Origin: Brachynemurus nebulosus
Lineage: Eukaryota > Arthropoda > Insecta > Neuroptera > Myrmeleontidae
NCBI GenBank assembly: GCA_035578155.1
Contig: JAPWDM010000005.1
Coordinates: 19,900,877-19,964,876, forward strand
Direction: 5' to 3'
Length of the DNA: 64,000 nt
In this document: positions 49,916 to 61,196 of the stretch, piece after piece
How positions within the stretch are numbered: the stretch's first letter is position 1
Layout: each line of letters opens with the position of its first letter
The notes under the pieces: model-generated
Told to the model about the DNA's origin: nothing
Seen by the model: the letters and a program-made list of their open reading frames with translations, nothing else
Database searches by the model: none
Position numbers and translations under genes: made by a program

Positions 49916-50598
49916 GTTATCATTAATTTATTAGAATGTCTTTGGCCCAGATAAAAAGAAGGCTGAATACGGCTAGACTAATTGTCTAACTACACTAAAT
50001 GTCTACATATAACAAAATTGTTTGTTGCCTAAGACAAAAATGCCCAAATTGCTCTGTTACCTCTGTACTTTTGGACTCATCATTACAAAATTTCATTATT
50101 TTTTATAAAACCCCTCGCTTTTAAGCTCAAATCGACAAAATATTTACTCATCCAAAATTTCAATCGGTACAAAACTATTTAAATAAAATCTTCTACAGTT
50201 TTTGATCTCTTATTCTTTGCATTCTTTATATGGATTGATAGTACATAAATTCATACTTTGAAACGTATTATGTACATATTAATAAAGTTTAATTAATCAC
50301 AGTCCATGGTTCGTCAACAAGATTATATACATTTATGCCCGAGTGAATTATTATCAAGATTTTTGTTTTTGTAATGTAATACCTCCATGCGGATTGCGGA
50401 ATTAACAGAATTATTGTGTAGAGAATGACAAGAATAATTACACCTTTAACACCATGATGGTCATAATACCTATAATGACAAAACGCCGTGTTGTACGACG
50501 TGGTGTGTGAATTTCATCACAGTGGACGCTGCTGTGCATGCGCCAACTTAAAAAACATTAGATATCGACTAAACCATGTATGATCCCATACAAATAAT

Positions 50599-51776
50599 GT
50601 TCACATTATTCCAGTCCAGTAATCCAGTGGCTTAATCCAGTCCACTGCTGGACTGGATCATATCGTTCACATTATTCCAGTCATTCAACGGTCCATTCCA
50701 ATCATTCAATTACATTACAAAAACCAACAATGCCTGTTCACTGTTCAACGTTTAATCTAGTACTACACGGAGAGAAAATTCAGATAAAAATTACTGTGCT
50801 CAGCACTACAATCGACGTGTAAAAGGCGAACATATTCAATTTTGTACGGTAAAAATATAAAAATTATAATTAATCATAGAAAATTTAAAGGATAGAATAT
50901 TGTTTCCGTAATATTAGCTCCGTAAAATTTGTAAAACAGCACATTAAAAAGTTCCATTGCCGACAAAAAAATATTTTTTGTTTTTCTTACAAAAATTACC
51001 ATGCTGTATTATAATATTTGAAATGCTATCTGCTAATAGTAGAAAGAAAAAAGAGAAAGAAGGTTGTGTGTGTTGTGAACGCTGTTGAAATGTACCTCAC
51101 TCATAGCAAGTCACATAGCCAACCATAGGTGTGGACGACCAACTTGGTCGGACGGATCGGACCAAGCACCTTGATTCAGTAGACTGTCTTACAAGCAGCA
51201 AGCAGTATTCATTACACTGTGTTAGAGGACGGGGATGTCACCGTTTAATTCATCATTTTGTTACTTCACTATCTTTAGTATTAGAATATATTGTTGGCAA
51301 TCATTTTTGTATGCATCATAAAGTTCTTACAGGTTCGAAGTTTTTACGGGTACAGCCCAAGCAACATAAGGTTGCGGGTCAGATGCGCAAATGAAAGAGT
51401 ACGACAACAAGAATTAAACTATAACATATATGCATAAGAGTGTGATAAAAGTTGTGTTAGCACATTAAATTTTACCATGCTAGCACATATTTTTTATTTT
51501 GGTCGTCGATCGCGCACGCATTATAAAAGAGCATAGTAATTTTTCTGAAACTTTATCTACAAAAATTATATGATTTTTCTCTCCGTGTAGATTGGCCGTC
51601 TACTCTATTCCAGTGGCGCTGGAATGAAAGGTAGAGCGTCAATCCAGTCACTGGACTGGATTGCTTACTGGAATGGATTCATTGCAGTACATTTTAATAC
51701 CGGTCTACATTATCCCAGTGACATTCCAGCGCTGGTTTCGATCACTGGACTGGTATGTTACTGGAATAATGTGAAC
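50599..51776. mobile_element. MITE with GTTCACATTATTCCAGT ends, split by a nested element
   Basis: GTTCACATTATTCCAGT at the left and its complement at the right bound an element rich in CCAGT/ACTGG words (TCCAGTCACTGGACTGGA near 51643). Without the 822-bp insertion it would be about 355 bp. The target duplication is not clear. Confidence 0.75.
50766..51587. mobile_element. 822-bp TA-flanked MITE, copy 1 (nested)
   Basis: Ends CACGGAGAGAAAATTCAG and complement CACGGAGAGAAAAATCAT are flanked by TA. The copy at 63027-63848 has the same length and about 95% or more identity by eye. An interior hairpin CTTGGTCGGACGGATCGGAC...CCAAG lies near 51145. The 87-codon ORF at 51131 is broken by a 5-bp deletion in copy 2, so it is not a conserved protein. 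Probably Tc1/mariner-like by target. Confidence 0.85.
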
Positions 51777-53254
51777 CGGCTGTAATAGAAGCAATAGTAG
51801 TTGCTAAAATCCATTAAATTACTACACGTCCAATTTCACTCCAATTTTGCACGAGTACAAGGAAGCTACGTGCCGGACCCCTTACTAATGTATCTTTTAA
51901 TATTTAATTAAATTGCTGGCCACTGCGCGCCTTACTTCTAAAGGCACAATTATCTCTGTAAAAACACCTTTACTTTGATGAAATACTTTGCTAAATTGTA
52001 TAAAAAAAATTTGTAAGTAATATTTATTTGTTTTTAATATAGAATTCGTGACTCTAAAAGAATTCTATTAGCGATAAAATGTTAAATTTAATATTATATT
52101 TTTCAAAATTAATTTTTAAATATTTGGAGGAGTATTTGCGTTTGTATGACTATAACCTTTCACGCCCCCACATCTTATCTATTACACATTATCAATTTTA
52201 TTTGTATTTAATTTTTATGTTCAAATATTTTAAATAAATATTTAGTATTATAAAAATATTGCATATATTTGTCTTAAAAGGCTTGTGAATTTTATACATA
52301 ACGTCAAGGTTACTTTATTTCTTAATTTCTCAAATTAACAAGAAAGATTTTATCCGGAACTGTTTCAGTTATTTAGAAAGATGACTCAAATTAATTTCTT
52401 TTGTAAGATGATGTATAATACTGAAGAAACAGTAATTAGGTACATATTGAAAACAATATATTTTGTCTTAGATGTCACCAACAGACATTCATTACGGGAT
52501 AGATAATTAGTTTTTCCATTATAAACTAGATACACCACGCTTCTTCTTTCGTTACTCATTGAGATTATTATCATTTTCTACTTTATAAATATTAAGTATG
52601 ACTAAGATTACTAATTGTGGCGGACATTCTCAAAATTTGAATCGTCTAGCCAAGAGCTTTTGTCTGTCGGTTCGGAAATCAGTAGCCCCATTTTTGAATC
52701 TTTCCGAGTTGGTTGGAATATTTCAGTAGCCGATATAGTAGTCTGTCAATATAACGATGTTTGTAATTTCAAAATTATGAAATTTTTATTGAAATATTTC
52801 GTTGATAAGAGATCAAAGTATGTGGAAAAAGTTTAATTGGATAATCTTTTATATTTTTTAATGTAGTTACAGCGATAAAATTTTAAATTAAGGGAAATGC
52901 AAGCATCAACTTAAAAATATGTATAACTTTGGAAATATCAGTTTTATGGCAAAAAGTGAGGAGACCTTAATTGTTCGTATTGCACCAAAGAATACGAAAA
53001 ATTTAAAAATGTAAATATGTTACTCTTTTTCACTGGTATAAATAATTTCGGTTTAAACAAAATCTGATCAGGTTGCCAGGCGGTAACATGAACTTTTATG
53101 ATAAGTACTATGTATATGTAGAACAAGATTTTATAAAAAAATTCCGGGTAGATAATTTTGACTACTCGACTCCTTTTTGAATTTAGTCAATTTTTAAAAA
53201 ATTGGTGAATGTATGAAATTCAGGAAAAGTGCTGAGAATTGTACACTCAATATA
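51777..53254. other. AT-rich probable intron DNA
   Basis: No exon or element can be supported. The 73-codon ORF at 52615 is slightly less AT-biased than average but lacks splice sites and motifs. Confidence 0.4.
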
Positions 53255-53707
53255 CCGTGTGAGTTTTTTGAGAATTGTCATTTCAAATACAGCTAAACCG
53301 TTGATTTAATCGAAAAATTGTTCAAATAAGAGTTGTAGATATTGACGGGGGCAATCGATCGCTATACTCAGAAGCTTTATAGCTCTTATGGCTTTCGAGC
53401 TATGATACAAACTTATAGATTTTTAAATGAGGCTATATATTAATTTCTTGGGTAAAACTGATCTAATGCATCAACTGAAAACATAAATGAAGAAAAAAAC
53501 TTTTTTTACTCAAGTTTATTTTTTGATTTTTTTTAATTTATCAATTAGGCGATAAAAATATGCATATGTATTTGAGGCTACTTCAACCGACAGTGTTCTG
53601 GTTGGTTACATTTCTATTACATTCAAGAAAAGAACCTTTAACAGTACCACATCTATCATACAAATTTGGCTGTAATAAAAATGGCAACTCTCAAAAAACT
53701 CACACGG
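53255..53707. mobile_element. TA-flanked MITE with CCGTGTGAGTTTTTTGAGA ends
   Basis: CCGTGTGAGTTTTTTGAGA and the exact complement occur at the two ends, with the match extending through ATTGTCATTT/GTTGCCATTT. TA flanks both sides. The 453 bp are non-coding. Confidence 0.75.
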
Positions 53708-53709
53708 TA

Positions 53710-54501
53710 CATGTACATAGTTGAATTTGAAGTAAATCCTCGCATACAGAAATGGGTTTAACCTTTAAATTTAAATCGATCAAACCTTTTGTACGTTTAC
53801 AAACCGATTAGTGAAGTTTACATTGTCTCAACAGAGCAAACAAAACCAATTTTTTCCAATTTGTCTCTTTCAATTTATTATTTTTTATTATTAAATGTTG
53901 TCATTGTATTGTATTATTTTACAATAAATTACATAGGTGACGCATGTGTCGCGGCATGTCGTGTCATGTCGTGTCATGTCGTGTGTAGGTGACACACGTG
54001 CAAAAGATTTAATATGATTGAGATCGGTCAGCCGACTAAAACGCCTGACGGACTCATTTAAATTGCCATGTCAACATTATTCATATGTACAATGATAGAC
54101 AGTGTTTAATTTTAGTTCATTTGTTTATAAATAGCTGGAGTTCATTGTCACGTTAATTTTGTTGTTTGTTGTTTTTATTTATTTCAGTTATTTTTAGAAC
54201 ACAAACACGGCTAAGACTTTCACCGCGCGCGGTTAATTTAAATTAATTCAGTCAGTAATGTTACGTTTGAAGTATATATGGATATTGTTAGAACATACAG
54301 AAATGAAGAAATTTATAGAAAAAAGTAGGATTTAATTTATTTATTCGCATGAAAAACCATATATTTTCATTTTTGTTTGACATAGGAAACATAATTAATA
54401 TTTTCAAGTTTTATATAACTGAGTGATTCTCTAATAACGGGAGTCAACCAAAAACTCATGACGCTAAATTTTGATGATTCTCCGCATGCAATATACATAT
54501 A
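53710..54501. other. AT-rich probable intron DNA with a 10-bp tandem repeat
   Basis: CATGTCGTGT is repeated three times at 53955-53984 and is followed by GTAGGTGACACACGTGC. Otherwise there is nothing recognisable. Confidence 0.5.
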
Positions 54502-54509
54502 CTTATAAT

Positions 54510-54695
54510 CAGGGCTGGAGAGAGAAATGACGGGCCCAGGGCACAACATATTTTCTCCAAATGTACAATTAACAAGCAAAGTAAAAGAAACGTCGTCTTA
54601 TATTGTCCGAGCCTCTAATTGAGGCTGCGTGCCCCTTTTTTAGAGCCGGGCCCCCGGGGAATTTTCTCACTTGCCCCACCCTTTTGCTGGCCCTG
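54510..54695. mobile_element. Short hAT-type MITE, TSD CTTATAAT/CTTATAGT
   Basis: Ends CAGGGCTGGAGAGAGAAATG and complement CAGGGCCAGCAAAAGGGTGG bound 186 bp. The outside 8-mers agree at 7 of 8. GC-rich CGGGCCCAGGGC and CCGGGCCCCCGGGG segments lie inside. There is no ORF. Confidence 0.75.
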
Positions 54696-54703
54696 CTTAT
54701 AGT

Positions 54704-55925
54704 ATATACTGTATGCCTATATACTTACTGTATGCTTTAAAATTTTTGCCCTGTGCTCCCAAATTTCTTAATTTTGATGGCAGAAATTAAAAATTTGTAC
54801 GCTCGCGTTGATTACTTTTTATTCTACGAATTGGTAGAAACTAAAACGTTCCAGTAGTATTTGAAATAGTAAAAGGTTTGTATCTGATGACGTATTCAAG
54901 CTTACCCATTTCCAATTTGACTTCCTAGAACTAGCGGTTCTTACCATTTTTAACTAAATCAATGTACTCTAAGATGCCAGAAATGTATTTTCTGGATTGA
55001 AGTTAAATTCCCTTTGCACATAAGCTGATAAAAAGTGCCCCATACCTTGAAAATTTGGTTACTGAAATCCAATTTCGTATATTTGATATCTTCAAGTCCC
55101 ATAGTGTAAAAGAACCAAGGCGTTTATATCTTAAAGAGAGTGATAAAAGGAGGATTAATTCTCTTAAACTAATTTTGGCCAAAGTAGATTTTTTTCATAG
55201 AAGCTTTTTACAAAAATTATGTTTGGTTAATAAAGTTAAACGACATTTTTAGTTGAAACTACATTTTGAGACAAAATTGGACAAGAATCACCACTAAGGT
55301 GGTAAATATTTAATATAATAAACAATTTCTAAGTTTTATGGGTACGGGTCGAGGACCCTTTCAGATTCCCCAACGTACCCTTCGAGAACTGAAACTTTAT
55401 ATTCAAAAGTAAGTTCTTAAATTCGCTTATAGTTTATTTCTCTATTTACATTTTAATGGTAAATATTTCTACAACCAACTTTGTGAATTTATAGTGACTA
55501 AAACACTACTACTCAATAGTAAACGAAAGAAATACCCTAAGGATGTGTGCATAACTTGAAAATTCATCTTCTGTTAGTTCAGTTTATTTGATTCATCCTA
55601 CCGTTTACTTAAATATACACTTGTGTGTACATGTTTGCTTTTTGAAAAGACGAATACATGTCAATTTAACCAAAATAATACAGACAAATGTTTTTCTATT
55701 GGTTTCGAAAACAATATATTTAATATAATTTATATTTTGACAATGATGTGGGTTGTAAGATATTTCAGGAAGCGACACGGAGACAAATTGTAAATAAATA
55801 ATAAAGACAAAAACAAAGAAACGTTTCCAAGAAAAACAATTTAAATTTTGCTACGTGAAAATACCATTACAATTTTTTTTCGTTTTAATTTTATTTGTAA
55901 ATTTTGCATAGCCATAATTTTCCAG
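54704..55925. other. Intron DNA before the 55926 exon
   Basis: No gene feature except the splice acceptor: a T-rich tract from 55867 ends in ATAATTTTCCAG|GCT at 55925. The 65-codon ORF at 55055 has no motif. Confidence 0.5.
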
Positions 55926-56333
55926 GCTTCCACTCGATACACTGATTCCAGTTGGCTCATACATCACTTGTGGTGGCAACGTAAAAAGAACTTTATCACA
56001 TCCCCACCATCAACAACCACTGATGATATTGACACCGAAACTGACGGTTCCGTTAAACCGGATGACGAGAAAAAACCGACACCAAAACTGATTCGACAAA
56101 ATAGCGTGTTTGATTCGGATAATGATGTGATTCTGGAAAATATTGATGATCAAAATTTAAAAGAAATTCGTCGTAAACAAAAAGTACAGATTCAGACAAA
56201 AGCGATCGTACATAATCACAATGATAAAACGGCGATTGAAGATGGTGCCGAATCGACATCTTCGGAATCGTCATTGGCAGTATCGTCCACATTATCAACA
56301 CGGCCGGATGATATAAATAGTGACAGTACTTTG
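55926..56333 (+). CDS. Internal exon of an unrecognised host gene
   Basis: A 136-codon open frame is bounded by a pyrimidine-rich acceptor (TTTTCCAG) and a strong donor (TTG|GTAAGA), phase 0 on both sides. Codon use is far less AT-biased than the flanks. The product starts ASTRYTDSSWLIHHLWWQRKK, then becomes hydrophilic and probably disordered: TTTDDIDTETDGSVKPDDEK, PTPKLIRQNSVFDSDNDV, a charged KEIRRKQKVQIQTKA and a Ser-rich ESTSSESSLAVSSTLSTRP. RQNSVF is a typical basophilic kinase site (inference). The Trp/His-rich start may be a conserved docking or membrane-proximal motif. No family is recognised. It would join in frame to the exon at 39911. A shadow ORF on the minus strand is ignored. 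Confidence 0.7.
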
Positions 56334-56703
56334 GTAAGATTTTTTTTTTCAAATTTCCGTACTCTTAAGATATGGTATAGACTTTCTAGAGATTAGAAAG
56401 GAGATAAAATATTTTCACTGTCCATATTTTTACAGTTTGTTTATTGACATTAGGAAAATGTACAAAAAATTAAAAAATATAAAAATAAAAAATAAAAACA
56501 AGGTTCTTATGTCTTGTAAGAAATGGGGTAAGCTGCTCAGCATAATTTCAGTCTTTTTCGTAAATCTGTAATAAAAATCGTACACAGGTTCTCGATAAGA
56601 ATTAATGTCATTATATGATTGCAACCGAAGAGGGAAATAAAAGATGCAAATTCTTAAAATACCATTCGTTTCTTCCGGAAAAATCAATTCTTTTTCCAAA
56701 ATG

Positions 56704-57122
56704 TTAGCAAATTTCCAGACTGGAATTCAGCTATTACAGCCACTGTCATGACGCGACTTGAGCCTGGGACCATGTATATATTATATATGTGGCCGCACGA
56801 TAACTCTCGAACGAAATTCTCTCTCCTACTTTTACAAAATTTGGTGAAAATGTTGGAAGTCCCAAACTCTTGGATGAGTTCTTCAGCCAGACATGTCGGA
56901 TACCAGAAACATGGTTTTTGTTCTTGCAAAAAATTAATTTTTTGCCAAAATTTCCACTTATTCAAAAATTTTTGTGAAATTTTTTTACACCATTTAAAAG
57001 ACGAGAAAAAATTACATAAAAAAGGCTTTTAAACTATATTCTTCTATGTCAACTAGTTTCCGAGAAAAACTAATTTTTATAAACGGAAATTCGCTATGTT
57101 ATGCAGGATGCTGCGACAGGGG
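56704..57122. repeat. Dispersed repeat S1, longest clean copy
   Basis: It starts AGCAAATTTCCAGACTGG and AGCTATTACAGCCACTGTCA and includes GACGCGACTTGAGCCTGGGA. It continues through CGATAACTCTCGAACGAAAT and TTTGGTGAAAATGTTGGAAG to ATGCTGCGACAGGGGTATT. It shares order and content with copies at 26.6 and 62.1 kb. It lies in the intron after the 55926 exon. ORFs across it are shadows. Confidence 0.7.
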
Positions 57123-57274
57123 TATTTCATTTACTTTTTGTTTTTTTAAATAATAACAATAATAGTTTTGAGTTTTTCCAAGATCGGGCCCCGGCAAAAC
57201 ATCTATTGAAGATTCATACCAAACAGAAATGCGTATAAAGTTTTAATTGGAATTTCAGACAACCGTAACACAGT

Positions 57275-57550
57275 CTATAAAAATCCAACATTACATGACG
57301 CTTGTTCCACTGTTGAATTTGAAGCGAGCTGCAGTGCTGTACACTGTGATGGCTCGTCTGCGACGTTGGCTGCACCCGATATGTGTTGTTCGTCTGGGTC
57401 CGTAGATGGTTCCAATGCGTTTACCACCCCTTTACCAATGCTATCATCTATCAGTAGTGGTTGTAAATTAGTACCCACGTGATAAATGCAACTTTGGTTA
57501 GCGGTCAAATATAGCAGAGAAACAAGCACGGAAAATAGGGCAAGTTCCAT
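57275..57550 (-). CDS. Small secreted-type protein, unrecognised
   Basis: The minus-strand frame starts at an ATG in good context (TTCAAAAATGG) and codes for 91 residues. The N-terminus MELALFSVLVSLLYLTANQ is a classic signal peptide. The mature part is acidic and polar (LIDDSIGKGVVNALEPSTD, PDEQHISGAANVADEPSQC) with three cysteines (positions about 21, 72 and 86). It ends CNVGFL-stop. Two more in-frame Met codons lie upstream, but this start is chosen because it exposes the signal peptide. A diverged homologue lies at 42765-43028 on the same strand. The hAT element at 57665 was inserted about 115 bp upstream, so any promoter may be displaced. The complementary strand is also open for part of the length. 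It could be a gene nested in the intron of the plus-strand gene, or an old duplicate. Function unknown. Confidence 0.4.
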   Translation of the reverse strand: MELALFSVLVSLLYLTANQSCIYHVGTNLQPLLIDDSIGKGVVNALEPSTDPDEQHISGAANVADEPSQCTALQLASNSTVEQASCNVGFL

Positions 57551-57664
57551 TTTTGAATTCCAGCAAGAGTTCACGCAACGGAACCAAATAGTGACGCGAT
57601 TTTCCATTACTACAGTCAGCGTGACTTCTAACACTAGTTCCAGCAAACAATGTTGCGTCCTGTG

Positions 57665-58264
57665 TAGGGATGATCGATATTAGAAAAACATCGATGTTGA
57701 CATCGATGTTAACATCGATGTCAACATTGATGTTAACATCGATTCAAGAGTATCGATATACGATATATATCGAAAGAAAGACATCGATGTTCGAAAACAT
57801 CGATGTTTATGTAGCAAAATAAACAACCATAATAATCTATTATTTTATTTATTAAAAATTAACATTGCCAGTATTTACTTGGTACACTTTGCAAAAAAAA
57901 TCCCTTTGTTAGAAGTTTCCCTTTTAATTTGTTCGTTTGTAGATACAAATGCTGCCCAGCTTTTGAAAAAAGTCTCTCTGAAGCTGTTGAAGTTGCTGTG
58001 AAACACAAATATTTAACGGCAATTTTTTTCAAGTTTGGATAGGTGGGTCCTAGAACTTGCCATAAAAGTAATGGATCTTATTTTAAATCAGCTAGAAGAC
58101 TTTCTAAATACTGGATAGCTTAGAGTAATATCGATGTTTCGATATTATTCTCGTAACATCGATGTGTCGATGTTATCGAGGACACGACATCAATGTTTTT
58201 ACATCGATGTTGTCCCCCTAAACATCGATGTTTTTCTACCATCGATGAATATTGATCATCCCTA
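57665..58264. mobile_element. hAT deletion derivative, copy 2, exact TSD GTCCTGTG
   Basis: The 600-bp element has the same ends and interior as 19325-19918. GTCCTGTG is exactly repeated outside (57657-57664, 58265-58272). ACATCGATGTT words fill both ends, with one more repeat unit on the left than copy 1. The minus-strand transposase scrap (TATSTASERLFSKAGQHL) is kept at about 57905-58030, further decayed than in copy 1. The perfect TSD implies a later insertion than copy 1. Confidence 0.93.
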
Positions 58265-58272
58265 GTCCTGTG

Positions 58273-59215
58273 ATACGGACATAAGTCTATATTGCTTAAA
58301 GACTGAACTGACAGTAATTACGTAATCGCTGCCCCATTTAAAATGGCTAGAACTTCGTAAATATACTGGAAATTTTAAAATTTTCTTTTAAGAACACATT
58401 TTTAAAGATCTTGATTTGAAGAATACGCAAAAAAAAAAAACATTTTTTCAAATTTCTAGACTGGAATACGGCCTTAATAAAAATCCATAAATTTCAATCA
58501 AACGTCGACTAAACAAAATTACCTACCAATATTACAAATAAACCGAAAAAAAAAATGATGATTAATTGAACAGAGAAAAATCCCAATTAGTTATCGTTGA
58601 AGATAAAAATAAATTGTTATAAATGTACATATCATTAATAATTCGCCTCATTTCACCAACCCCTTCCCATCCTCGTCCCCTTCTCACTGTCGACCGCACG
58701 TCTCTGTTTTCCACCACCTGAAGAATTCACTATTGTTCGTTTATAATGAAAGAAAATCAATGCAAAATTAAATTGATTCCCGCCATATACAATATGTTTA
58801 AATGTGACCCAGTTTCGACGATTTTGGCCGATTGCGACGGACAGATGTACAGAGGGATGGACGAACGGACGGATAGACAGACAGACTGACTGACTGACTG
58901 ACGTGTAAGTGACGTTGGTGAATGAATATCGTCTACGAATGTTTTTAGGTCGACGTGACATGGTCGCTGTAAGGTTTGTTTCATTGTTAATCAGGAAGCT
59001 TTTATTATATTAGCGTAATAGTAGTTGAACAATAAATTGTTGGGTAGGGCCTATTATTGAGGTGAAACAAATAAATAAATGGAATAATTTGATACAACGA
59101 ATGATTTGAAAATTTCCTTCTTATTTACCTAAGTAAGAAATTATGAAGATCGTCAAACATTTTCATAACGTCATAATAAATTTAAATTTGTAATTTTTTA
59201 AAACAGTTTAAAACA
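58273..59215. other. Probable intron DNA with a CT-rich and GACTGACT tract
   Basis: No gene. At 58650-58700 is a C/T-rich tract (CCCCTTCCCATCCTCGTCCC), and at 58840-58900 are GGACGAACGGACGGATAGAC and four GACT units. Shadow ORFs over this region have biased residues only. The segment is less AT-rich than its surroundings and may be regulatory or an old repeat. Confidence 0.4.
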
Positions 59216-59404
59216 TCTTCATACAATCCTAATCCTAATTAATATTACAAATGCGAAGGTGAGTTTGCTTGTTTTTTGTTTGTTTGACTTGCTTTTACGC
59301 CTTAACAGCTTAACCAATCAACATGAAACTTTGCACAGACATAGCTTACGGGATCGAGACGGTTATAGACCACTTTTAATCCCAGGAAAATATTTCATTC
59401 TCGA
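59216..59404. repeat. RTE-like repeat fragment
   Basis: ATTAATATTACAAATGCGAA, followed by a TTTGTTTG tract, GAAACTTTGCACAGACATAG and CCACTTTTAATCCCAGGAAA, is the reverse-oriented layout of repeats widespread in insects and related to RTE elements. A similar continuation (AGGTTACTTTTTGCCCCAGG) follows near 59498 and is cut by the next element. Confidence 0.55.
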
Positions 59405-59529
59405 GGGAAAATGTATTAAATTACACCAGGTGACTATTAAAAAACGGATAATTGATTTAAAATTTTGTATATTGTAAACAAAAGGCAGGAAAAAGGACAC
59501 AGGTTACTTTTTGCCCCAGGAAACAAAGA

Positions 59530-60162
59530 ATAGTATATTGTGCAATAAGTGCGGGACATTGTCGATTGCCCACGAAAGCGAAGTTGAGCGCACTCACTAC
59601 GTTCGTGCGCTCATTCGGTTGAGTGGGCAATCGACAATCCCGCACGAGTTGCACATACTATTTTTTATTACGAATTTCACATACTTTTTTCTATTATTAT
59701 CACTATTTTTGACATTTTTATTACTTTTTATGTCATCGAAGATGACATATTAATATCGTTTTGTGACTGAATAATTATTGAGTTGTACATCCATATTGAA
59801 TAAACGCAAGAGGGTTGTATAGCTCTGAACAACTATAGAGTTAACAAAAAATCATAAATTAACATTTCACTGAGATGACATTACTTAGTGCGTGTCAAAA
59901 ACACGCATTTGACGTCTTTTTTCTCTGAATTAATTATTGTTTAAATTACTTTGTTGGTGATTTCTATAGAAATAATTATGAAATATTTATTAAATGAAAA
60001 ATCAAGAGGCGACTTTGCGTGTTTTATTGTCAATTTGCGTGTGGAAAATTTACTTTCCGCAAGCAAAAATATATGCGGGAAGAGTACAGTTAGCAAACAG
60101 CTATTTTGCGGACAGAAATGCGTGCGCCAAGTTAGTACTTCTCCCGCATGAGTAATAAAAAA
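59530..60162. mobile_element. Double-hairpin element, copy 1
   Basis: It begins with a hairpin of about 130 bp (GTGCAATAAGTGCGGGACAT to the complement ending GCACATACTATT, 59530-59662). It ends with a second hairpin (ATGCGGGAAGAGTAC and its complement, about 60074-60150), and AGTAATAAAAAA closes it. The ORF at 59511-59753 is read through the first hairpin and is not a gene. It has no transposase. It appears to sit inside the RTE-like repeat. Class unknown. Confidence 0.65.
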
Positions 60163-61196
60163 AATATTTTTTGAGTTGGTTCGAACTTAGCATATTGTTA
60201 GCAGAAATAACAGAATATATGTAGGTTACTTTTTACCGCGAGAAAATATCTCATTTTCGGGGGAAAATGTATTTAAAAGGAAGTTGAAAAAAACGGATAT
60301 GCTTTTTTTATATTTTGTGGATTAACTGGAAGTCAAAAGTATTTTTTATGAATTTGATACGATTGAGAACTACTAATCTAAACATACTAAGCCCAATGTA
60401 TCAAGTTAAAATTTGTTAAAGGCTCGAATTTGAGGTTTTAGATAATTTTAGCAATAACAAAATTGGATTTAAAAGTTTAATTTTCGACTCCAAACTTCGT
60501 ACATTGTACTTATTCCTAAATCAGATACGTTCTCGTCTTTGTATAGTTCGTCTACACCGAAGCGATTAATGGTGAATTGCAAGTAGAACGTATTAATAAA
60601 ATAGATAAACACAATAGCGACCTACTTATGCATTCTACTTACGCTACTTATTATTTGCTACTTACCGTTTCACTATAAACGAACATTATTGTCGACTATT
60701 TTCAATAAATTTTCTATTTTGTGTTGAAATTTTAACTACACGTATTTCAAATTATTATCCATCTATAAAGAGATATAAATTATTTTCAAGAATAATAAAT
60801 ATTATAAAACATTTCTGTTTTTGTTGCTTCGACTTTGTTTTTCGTTTTCGTTCGTGCAACGAAGACAGAACATTAATTTTTAAGTATCATTTATCATGAT
60901 ATAATTTTTTTTTCAATCGCAGGCATGACTTGCTTTAACTGTTACGTATCTTTGTTACTATGCGAGCAACGTCGAAATTATGTAGTTGAATGAAATAGAG
61001 GAAAAAGGTAGAAAATAATGTATGAAAAATTAATACGTGAAAATAAATAAAATCGTGTTGTTTCTCTTGGCCCACAGTAGCGATGGGCGCTTGTGGAGAA
61101 ATATTAGAAAAGTGATGCTGAAAGTATAGAGAACGAATTAAATATTCATAAATAGTTTTAACTAGCGCGATCATCAATTAAATCTACATTTTAAAA
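60163..61196. other. AT-rich probable intron DNA
   Basis: Right after the element, AGGTTACTTTTTACCGCGAG and GGGGGAAAATGTATTTAAAA repeat the phrase found before it, which suggests that the RTE-like repeat was interrupted or duplicated. No gene is seen. Confidence 0.45.

Noticed and set aside
51140..51175. tRNA or structured RNA from the CTTGGTCGGAC hairpin
   Set aside because: Only one stem is visible, inside a MITE; no cloverleaf or conserved loop bases.
51131..51394. 87-codon ORF inside the 822-bp MITE
   Set aside because: The second MITE copy has a 5-bp deletion that breaks the frame, so it is not conserved as protein.
52615..52836. 73-codon ORF with somewhat balanced composition
   Set aside because: No start context, splice sites or recognisable domain.
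53955..53984. CRISPR-like direct repeats
   Set aside because: Only three contiguous 10-bp units without spacers; this is a eukaryotic simple repeat.
57260..57482. Possible plus-strand exon after AATTTCAG at 57258
   Set aside because: Phase 0 joining to the 56333 donor runs into a stop after about 50 codons, and the better open frame is out of phase.
58757..58961. Ser/Val/Cys-rich minus-strand ORFs (SVSQSVCLS type)
   Set aside because: Translation of GACT/GGAC simple repeats.
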